The notes beneath the pieces are model-generated. The model was not told the DNA's origin. It searched no databases and worked only from the letters and a program-made list of their open reading frames with translations. Shown one piece after another: positions 44,644-50,430 of a stretch of 50,430 nucleotides of DNA; positions within the stretch are counted from its first letter, which is position 1, and the number at the start of each line of letters is the position of its first letter. Position numbers and translations under genes: made by a program. The stretch lies in NCBI GenBank assembly GCA_016870915.1, contig VFZY01000012.1:1-50430 (forward strand). Direction: 5' to 3'. Origin of the DNA: Acidobacteriota bacterium (GTDB lineage Bacteria; Acidobacteriota; Terriglobia; Bryobacterales; Bryobacteraceae).

Positions 44644-47019
44644 ATGGCTGGAACTGCGCTGCTCTTCATAACGGCCCTGCCCCTATGGGCTGCCGATGTT
44701 GCGTTCTTCGAGAAGAAGATCCGCCCTGTTCTGGCGGAAAAGTGTTGGAGCTGCCATTCGAACAACGCGAAGATCGCCTTCGCGGGATTGAGGCTGGATA
44801 CAAAAACCAACGTCTCGAAGGGCTCCGACGCAGGACCGGTGATCGCCGCTGGTGACCCCACGGCTAGCCGTCTGTATCAGGCCCTACTCTACACTGGGCA
44901 GGCCAAGATGCCGCCTTCGGGCAAACTCCCCGAGGCCGTGCTCGCCGACTTTCGGGAGTGGATCGCTGGTGGCGCACCTTGGCCGGACGATGCGGGCTCA
45001 AGCGCGGCGGCGAGTCAGGACAGCACCGTGGGCAAGGCAAAGCAGCATTGGGCATGGCAACCGGTCGCGAAACCTCCCGTACCCGTGGTGCGTAATCAAG
45101 CGTGGCCCGTGAACGACATCGACCGGTTTGTGCTGGCCGCGCTCGAAGCCAAGCGGCTCGCACCGAGCACCGACGCCGCACCGGCGGCGTGGCTCCGCCG
45201 GGTGACGCTGGACTTGACCGGCCTGCCGCCCACACTCGCCGAACAGGAGGAGTTCGCCCGGACTGCGTCGCATGAAAAGGTGGTCGATCAACTGTTCGGC
45301 TCGAAAGCCTTCGGAGAACGCTGGGGGCGGCACTGGCTCGACCAGACTTATTACGCCGACAACATCGAGATCGGCCGCCGGGTACCCGCCCGCCACGCCT
45401 GGCGTTATCGCGACTATGTCATTGACGCGTTGAATCGCGACGTGCCCTACGATCGCTTTCTTATCGAGCAACTCGCGGGCGACCATCTCGAATGGACTTT
45501 GCCTGTGGAACGGCGCAACAACATCGTCGCCACCGGAATGCTGGCGCTGGGCCCATGGCCGCTGGTTAACGCCGACAAAGAACAGCTCCGCATGGATGTG
45601 GTCGACCTGCAGATGGACATGGTGGGCCGGACGATGCTTGGGTTGACTCTCGGCTGCGCGCGCTGCCACGATCACAAGTTCGATCCGATTACGCTCGACG
45701 ACTACTACGGCATGGCCGGTGTCTTCGCCAGCACACGCACAATCTTCGGACGGCTGGACCTCGGCGTGTTCAGCAACGTCAACACTGTGACGCTGCCGGA
45801 GCAGCCGGACGAGATGACGGCGCGGGCGGCGGAGACCCGAGAGTATTGGGAGAAGCTGGCAGCGGCGCGCGAGAAACTGGAACGATTGCGCGCTGAACGC
45901 AAGCCGCTTGAGAAGGACACCGCCGACGCCAAGCGCCTGGACAAGGAGATTCAGGAGGCGACACAGACGGTCAAGTTCTACGAGTATCTTCCAGTGGTTC
46001 CTCCCACGGCGCACGCTGTGCAGGATGTCGACGCGCCGGCCGATTGCCGGGTGAACATCCGTGGCAACGCTCACCAGCTAGGGAAACAAGCTCCTCGTTC
46101 CGCCATTGCGATCCTGGGCTCGCACAAGTTGGACATCGCGGATTTCACCAGCGGACGCTTGAAGTTGGCCGAGTGGATCGCGCGAAAAGAGAATCCGCTC
46201 ACGGCACGCGTGGCAGTGAACCGCATCTGGCACCACTTGTTCGGCGCGGGCCTGGTCCCGTCGATCGACAACTTTGGAATGCGTGGCGGCAAGCCGAGCC
46301 ATCCGGAGTTGCTGGATCATCTTGCCGCGGCGTTCGTTGCCGACGGCTGGTCGGTGAAGAGGTTGATTCGGAACATGGTGCTCAGCCGGACGTACCGGCA
46401 GGCGTCGGCACCACGCGCTGAAGGACTTGATGCGGATCCCGAGAATCGTCTGCTTTGGCGGATGAGTCCAAGGCGCCTGGAAGGCGAGACGATTCGTGAC
46501 GCCATGCTCACGGTCAGCGGGCAACTCGATCCGGTGAGCGGAGGGCCGTCGTTGCCGTTCTGGGTGCCCGGCAACATGAACCTCGGCAGGCCTGAGTCTC
46601 TTTCCGACAGCGCGAAACTCGACCCCGCCACCAGCCGGCGCCGGTCGATCTATCAGCCGACGATGCGCAAGGGGCAGGTGGAAGAGATGGATGTTCTCAA
46701 CCTGTTCGACTTTCCCGACACAAACCAGATCACCGGCGCCCGATCGTCGACCACCGTGCCCACGCAGGGGCTGTATCTGATGAACGCGCCGTTCGTGAAG
46801 CAACAGGCCGCGGCGCTGGCGAAGCTGGCTGCGGATGGCGAGAGATCGGATGGGGACCGCGTACGGGAGCTGATCCGCCGGGTGTATGCCCGCGCACCCG
46901 AGCCCGGCGAAGTGGACCGGTTGCTCAGCTACGCGGCAGCGCTTCCCGGGCGCGCGGAGGCTTGGGAACGTCTCTGCCACACGCTGCTGATCTCGAATGA
47001 GTTTCTCTATCGGAGGTAA
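44644..47019 (+). CDS. PSCyt1/DUF1549/DUF1553 cytochrome-containing protein
   Basis: 791 aa. Signal peptide (1-17), then a planctomycete-type cytochrome domain with heme motif Cys34-Trp-Ser-Cys37-His38 and the MPPSGKLP axial-Met region; DUF1549 (about 150-360, FVLAALEAKRLAPS, LDLTGLPPT, GCARCHDHKFDP with a second CXXCH); a coiled-coil stretch (about 395-440); and DUF1553 (about 500-780, LAEWIARKENPLTARVAVNRIWHHLFG). Function unproven; these proteins always pair with DUF1501 proteins and are often linked to sulfated-glycan use. It starts 1 nt after the receptor stop. Confidence 0.93.
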   Translation: MAGTALLFITALPLWAADVAFFEKKIRPVLAEKCWSCHSNNAKIAFAGLRLDTKTNVSKGSDAGPVIAAGDPTASRLYQALLYTGQAKMPPSGKLPEAVLADFREWIAGGAPWPDDAGSSAAASQDSTVGKAKQHWAWQPVAKPPVPVVRNQAWPVNDIDRFVLAALEAKRLAPSTDAAPAAWLRRVTLDLTGLPPTLAEQEEFARTASHEKVVDQLFGSKAFGERWGRHWLDQTYYADNIEIGRRVPARHAWRYRDYVIDALNRDVPYDRFLIEQLAGDHLEWTLPVERRNNIVATGMLALGPWPLVNADKEQLRMDVVDLQMDMVGRTMLGLTLGCARCHDHKFDPITLDDYYGMAGVFASTRTIFGRLDLGVFSNVNTVTLPEQPDEMTARAAETREYWEKLAAAREKLERLRAERKPLEKDTADAKRLDKEIQEATQTVKFYEYLPVVPPTAHAVQDVDAPADCRVNIRGNAHQLGKQAPRSAIAILGSHKLDIADFTSGRLKLAEWIARKENPLTARVAVNRIWHHLFGAGLVPSIDNFGMRGGKPSHPELLDHLAAAFVADGWSVKRLIRNMVLSRTYRQASAPRAEGLDADPENRLLWRMSPRRLEGETIRDAMLTVSGQLDPVSGGPSLPFWVPGNMNLGRPESLSDSAKLDPATSRRRSIYQPTMRKGQVEEMDVLNLFDFPDTNQITGARSSTTVPTQGLYLMNAPFVKQQAAALAKLAADGERSDGDRVRELIRRVYARAPEPGEVDRLLSYAAALPGRAEAWERLCHTLLISNEFLYRR

Positions 47020-47028
47020 CGGACGACG

Positions 47029-48405
47029 ATGACAAGGCAAGAGTTTCTCCGGCGCTCCGCTTGCGGCTTCGGAATCGCCGCACTGCAATCGATGATGGCC
47101 GGAACCCATCATCCGGCACGGGCCAAACGCGTGATCTTCCTCTTCATGCAGGGCGGCCCTTCGCAGATGGACTTGTTCGACTACAAGCCGGAGCTCGAAC
47201 AGCGCCACAGCCAGCCGTTTTCGCTCGCGCTGCCGAAGAACTATGAGGCGCCGGGGATTCGTGGCACCCGGTTCTTCGGGCCGATCAGCAAGTTCGTGCG
47301 CCGAGGCCAACGCGGCATGTTGATGACGGAGATGCTGCCTCACTTGGGCGGCGTGGTGGACGACGTCTGCTTTCTGCACGGCATGCATGCAGACAGCGAG
47401 GCACACGCCCCCGCCATTCGCCAGCTTCACACGGGGCACAGCGTGCAGGTGCGCCCGTCAATGGGATCCTGGGTGCTATACGGGCTCGGTTCGGAGAATC
47501 GCAATCTGCCCGGCTTCATTACAATCTGCCCCGCCCTGGGCGGCGACGGCGGCACGCCGCAGCTTTACGGTAGCGGCTTTCTGCCGGCGTCCTACCAGGG
47601 AACGCCGCTCGGGCGTTCCGGCGACGCGAAGAACGCGCGCTTCGGTTATCTCGGTGACGCGGTTGGAACCAGCGGCGATCAACGGCGGCAACTCGATTTT
47701 TTGGCGGCGGTGAATCGCCACGATGCAGCGCGCGTGGGCGCCGAAGCCGAACTCGATGCCCGCGTGGCCTCGTTCGAACTCGCCTTCCGGATGCAGATGG
47801 AAGCACCCACCGTGCTCGATCTGGCTCGCGAAACGGAGACGACGCAGAAGCTCTACGGTATTGGAGAAAAGGAAACGGACAACTTCGGCCGGCAGTGCCT
47901 GATGGCCCGGCGCTTGGTGGAGGCCGGTGTCCGCTTCGTGCAGATCACCGACGGCGGCTGGGACCACCACGGGAACCTGCGCGGGGCGCTGCCAGTCCGT
48001 TGCAAGGCGGTGGACAAACCGATCGCCGGCTTGATTGCGGACTTGAAAGGCCGCGGCCTGCTTGACGATACGCTGCTGATTTGGGGCGGCGAGTTTGGCC
48101 GTACGCCGTTCGACCAGGATCTCTCGCAGGGCAAAGCCCCGGCGAGTGAACGCGGGCGCGAGCACAATCCGCGCGGTTTCACCATGTTCCTGGCCGGCGG
48201 CGGAGTCAAGCCGGGCATCGCGCACGGCGGCACCGACGATTTCGGATGGGATGCCGTGCAAGGTAAGGTACACATTCACGACCTGCACGCGACGATGCTC
48301 CACTTGCTGGGCCTGGACCACGAGCGGCTCACCTACCGGTACACCGGCCGCGACTATCGCCTGACCGATGTATTCGGCCATGTCGTCAAGGAGATCTTGG
48401 TCTAG
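47029..48405 (+). CDS. DUF1501 (sulfatase-fold) protein
   Basis: 458 aa, partner of the preceding DUF1553 protein. N-terminus MTRQEFLRRSACGFG resembles the Tat signals of this family, but the usual TRREFL reads TRQEFL, so Tat export is less certain. The body has FLFMQGGPSQMDLFDYKP near 34-51, PRVD-equivalent regions, LMARRLVEAGVRFVQITDGGWDHHGN near 285-310 and LLIWGGEFGRTPFDQD near 345-360, all typical of DUF1501, which shares the alkaline phosphatase/sulfatase fold without the formylglycine Cys. 9-nt gap from the upstream gene. Confidence 0.93.
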   Translation: MTRQEFLRRSACGFGIAALQSMMAGTHHPARAKRVIFLFMQGGPSQMDLFDYKPELEQRHSQPFSLALPKNYEAPGIRGTRFFGPISKFVRRGQRGMLMTEMLPHLGGVVDDVCFLHGMHADSEAHAPAIRQLHTGHSVQVRPSMGSWVLYGLGSENRNLPGFITICPALGGDGGTPQLYGSGFLPASYQGTPLGRSGDAKNARFGYLGDAVGTSGDQRRQLDFLAAVNRHDAARVGAEAELDARVASFELAFRMQMEAPTVLDLARETETTQKLYGIGEKETDNFGRQCLMARRLVEAGVRFVQITDGGWDHHGNLRGALPVRCKAVDKPIAGLIADLKGRGLLDDTLLIWGGEFGRTPFDQDLSQGKAPASERGREHNPRGFTMFLAGGGVKPGIAHGGTDDFGWDAVQGKVHIHDLHATMLHLLGLDHERLTYRYTGRDYRLTDVFGHVVKEILV

Positions 48406-48524
48406 CACCCCAATGCTGAACCGCAGAAGACGCCACGCGCCGTCCGCGGTTGCTGCGGATGCACTGCCTCAGGGCGAACTGCTATGACGCAACCTCGCAG
48501 CGGCGACGAAACCCTATTGCGACC

Positions 48525-50132
48525 TTAGCCGCCCGCGGCGGGTTCCATGCCTGGCAGGGTGACTTCGCTCAGGCCGAAGCGGTTGATGGCGTCGGCATAG
48601 GCCTTGGCGCTGGCTTCGATGACGTCGGTGGAGGCTCCGCGGCCGACGACGCGGCGGCCGTTGTCTTCCAGGTGGACTACCGCTTCACCCATGGCTCCCG
48701 CGCCGCCGGTGACCGCACGCACTTCGTACTTCACCAGACGTGCATTGGTGCGGGTGACGGCGGCGATGGCCTTGTAGACCGCATCGACGGGTCCATCGCC
48801 GAGCGCGGCGGCTTCGCGCGTCTCTTCTGCGCGCTTGAGGCGGACGGTGGCCGTGGGTATGGCGTTCGTTCCGCTGTAGATGTGCAGATAGTCCACCGAC
48901 CATCCTTCGGGAGCGCCGTGGATTTCATCGTGGAAGAGCGTGAGCAGGTCTTCATCGAAGACCTCGGTCTTCTTGTCGGCCAGCACCAGGAAGCGCTGGT
49001 AGGTCTGGTCCAGTTCCTGCGCGGACAGCGCATAGCCCAGCTTGTCGAGACGGTCGCGCAGGCCCGCGCGGCCGGTGCGGGCGGTGAGTACGACGCGGCT
49101 TTCAGCGGCTCCGATGTCGGCCGGCTGCATGATCTCGTAGGTGAGGCGTTCCTTCAGGAAGCCGTCCACGTGGATGCCGCTGCTGTGCGAAAAGGCATTA
49201 CCGCCAACCACCGCCTTGTTCGGCGGCACGGCGATGCCGAGCATTTCCGAGACCATGCGGCTGGTGCGCGCAAACTCGCGGGCGTCGACATTGGTGTACT
49301 GCGCAAAGTAGTCGCGGCGGGTGCGCAGGGCCATCACCACCTCTTCGAGCGCCGCGTTTCCGGCGCGTTCGCCGACGCCGTTGACGGTGCCTTCCACCTG
49401 CCGGGCGCCGTTTTGGATGCCGGAGAGGGAGTTGGAGACGGCCAGGCCCAGGTCATTGTGGCAGTGTACGCTGATGACTGCCCTGGCGATGTTTGGCACG
49501 TTTTCAACCAGCGACCGGATGAGCCGGCCGTACTGTTCGGGCACGGTATAGCCGGTGGTGTCCGGGATATTGACGACGGTGGCGCCGGCGTCGATGGCCG
49601 CTTCGATCATCTCGAAGAGGTAGGCCGGATCGGCACGGCCGGAGTCCTCCGCGTAAAATTCGACATCGTCGACGAAGGTCCGGGCCAGTTTGACGGCGCC
49701 GCGAGCCATCTCGATCATGGTGACTTTCTTTTCGCCGAGGGTGCGGCCGTAGCGCTCATCGCGGAACTTGCCCATGATGTGGATGTCGCTGGCGCCGATG
49801 CCGGTGTGGATGCGGGCGCGGCGGGCCTTGGCCAGGGCTCCACCGCAGGCGACGATGTCGCGTTCGACGACGCGGGAGAGGGCGCAGATGGTGGGTCCTT
49901 CGATTTCGCGGGCGATGAGTTCAACGGCTTGGTAATCTTCCGGAGACGAGGCCGGGTAGCCGGCTTCGATGACGTCGACGCGGAGCCGCGCCAACTGCCG
50001 GGCCAGGGTCAACTTCTCGCGGCTGCCCAGCCGCGTGCCCGCCGCCTGCTCGCCATCGCGAAGCGTCGTGTCGAATACAGCAACTTGACCGGGATTTCCA
50101 TTTTGGGTCTCCCGGACCCCAACAGTATACAC
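48525..50132 (-). CDS. leuA: 2-isopropylmalate synthase (possible 5' frameshift)
   Basis: 535 aa from GTG 50132. First step of leucine biosynthesis: condensation of 2-oxoisovalerate with acetyl-CoA. HMGL-like TIM barrel (FDTTLRDGEQAAG near 18-30, HCHNDLGLAVSNS, GVGERAGNAALEEV, SSGIHVDGFLK) and a C-terminal LeuA regulatory domain (GTNAIPTATVRLKR ... GRGASTDVIEASAKAYADAIN) for leucine feedback. The best start is ATG at 50101-50099: it has GGGAG 7 nt upstream and a TATACT promoter, but is one base out of frame. Adding one C to the CCC at 50091-50093 gives MEIPGQVAVFDTT in frame. The GTG at 50132 overlaps the promoter and is only the formal start. Confidence 0.9.
   Translation of the reverse strand: MYTVGVRETQNGNPGQVAVFDTTLRDGEQAAGTRLGSREKLTLARQLARLRVDVIEAGYPASSPEDYQAVELIAREIEGPTICALSRVVERDIVACGGALAKARRARIHTGIGASDIHIMGKFRDERYGRTLGEKKVTMIEMARGAVKLARTFVDDVEFYAEDSGRADPAYLFEMIEAAIDAGATVVNIPDTTGYTVPEQYGRLIRSLVENVPNIARAVISVHCHNDLGLAVSNSLSGIQNGARQVEGTVNGVGERAGNAALEEVVMALRTRRDYFAQYTNVDAREFARTSRMVSEMLGIAVPPNKAVVGGNAFSHSSGIHVDGFLKERLTYEIMQPADIGAAESRVVLTARTGRAGLRDRLDKLGYALSAQELDQTYQRFLVLADKKTEVFDEDLLTLFHDEIHGAPEGWSVDYLHIYSGTNAIPTATVRLKRAEETREAAALGDGPVDAVYKAIAAVTRTNARLVKYEVRAVTGGAGAMGEAVVHLEDNGRRVVGRGASTDVIEASAKAYADAINRFGLSEVTLPGMEPAAGG
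50124..50129 (-). promoter_or_regulatory. -10-like element TATACT upstream of leuA
   Basis: Reverse-strand hexamer whose predicted start site near 50117 lies downstream of the formal GTG start, supporting ATG 50101 as the real start. Confidence 0.5.
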
Positions 50133-50322
50133 CAACGCCTCACTCCCGTGCCGGATTTGATCAGAATCCCCTTTCCGAGGGCGGGCCAGTGCCTGCGGAT
50201 GGCTTCTTTCGACCATCGCACAAAAACGAAAACCGACAACATGCCTGTTTCCAGCAGTTCTTTCGACACCTCTCCCTCCCAGCCTCCTTTCTCTCAAGAT
50301 TTTCACCTCTCCGGGCCGATCT

Positions 50323-50430
50323 TCACCCCGCCGGCAGCGCCTCGATCCGCCGCACCATGCTCCCGAACAGCCGGCGCGTCAGATGGCTCTCAGCCAACAT
50401 CAGCCAGTAGTAGCGGGCGTGCTTGACCAG
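50323..50430 (-). CDS. C-terminal 35 residues of a probable transposase (partial)
   Basis: Open frame running off the right edge, ending VKHARYYWLMLAESHLTRRLF ... MVRRIEALPAG then stop. The KHARYYWLLLAESHLTRRLF-like ending resembles IS4/IS1380-type transposase C-termini that I associate with Acidobacteriota. Only the tail is visible, so the family is tentative; no terminal inverted repeat could be identified between here and leuA (50133-50322 holds no other gene). Confidence 0.5.
   Translation of the reverse strand: MVKHARYYWLMLAESHLTRRLFGSMVRRIEALPAG

Noticed and set aside
48406-48524. Possible bidirectional terminator between the DUF1501 gene and leuA
   Set aside because: Only a weak 5-bp inverted repeat was found and there is no T-run on either side.
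50133-50306. N-terminal extension of LeuA to 50306
   Set aside because: The extra 58 residues do not resemble LeuA and cross the likely promoter at 50124-50129.
48450-50426. A 658-codon forward frame opposite leuA
   Set aside because: Mirror-image frame of a high-GC gene, rich in Asp/Gly/Val with no recognisable domain; leuA is clearly the real gene.

Overview
The window is about 50 kb of GC-rich DNA that looks like a soil or sediment Acidobacteriota of the Bryobacterales / Solibacter kind. This is judged from gene content, not a database search: two TonB-dependent receptors (one Oar-type with an N-terminal carboxypeptidase-regulatory-like domain), a PSCyt/DUF1549/DUF1553 protein paired with a DUF1501 protein, three sulfatase genes, secreted Tat-type oxidoreductases and many small c-type cytochromes. 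Coding density is high, and most genes sit in tightly packed operons with 1-4 nt stop/start overlaps.

Layout. (1) 1-6731: operon for a periplasmic type II DMSO-reductase-family enzyme (cytochrome c, molybdopterin alpha subunit, four-cluster Fe-S beta subunit, heme b gamma subunit, TorD-like chaperone). Its alpha and beta subunits most resemble nitrite oxidoreductase / ethylbenzene-dehydrogenase-type enzymes. (2) 7000-13767: a secreted Gfo/Idh/MocA oxidoreductase, then a reverse-strand operon (porin, small coiled-coil protein, sulfatase, TrmH-type methyltransferase, gamma-glutamyltranspeptidase). (3) 13844-21384: NHL-repeat protein, RNase P RNA, PpiD-like chaperone, DedA membrane protein, SnoaL-like protein, biotin carboxylase plus biotin carrier, and a DnaC-like ATPase. 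(4) 21699-25462: NAD-type isocitrate dehydrogenase, Pro-rich lipoprotein, diheme cytochrome c and PQQ dehydrogenase. (5) 25489-31607: sulfatase, serine beta-lactamase-like hydrolase, PfpI-like protein, ABC ATPase and an unusual fusion of an ABC-2 permease with a metal-dependent amidohydrolase; facing these, a TonB receptor and a class 3 lipase.

(6) 34619-39622 is the accessory region. An intact tRNA-Leu(CAG) is followed by a roughly 4.6-kb island. The island ends in a 70-bp repeat of the tRNA 3' end (67/70 identical) and carries a three-gene, translationally coupled operon: AbiEi-like antitoxin, AbiEii-like nucleotidyltransferase and a TOTE-type primase-helicase. No integrase gene is visible, but both island ends carry paired TGTGTGCG motifs spaced exactly 11 bp apart. 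Beyond the displaced tRNA fragment lies what looks like the collapsed remnant of an older, related element: four GGTAGC repeats and a second copy of the antitoxin promoter region. It abuts a TonB-receptor gene fragment. This island is the best candidate for an undescribed system, probably defensive.

(7) 39771-48405: a frameshifted sulfatase, an Oar-like TonB receptor, a PSCyt/DUF1553 protein and a DUF1501 protein, a typical polysaccharide-scavenging set. (8) 48525-50430: leuA on the reverse strand, with an apparent single-base deletion right after its best start codon, and the C-terminus of a probable transposase running off the window.

A recurring regulatory theme is a -10-like hexamer ending only 6-9 nt before the start codon of seven genes, which suggests that leaderless mRNAs are common here.
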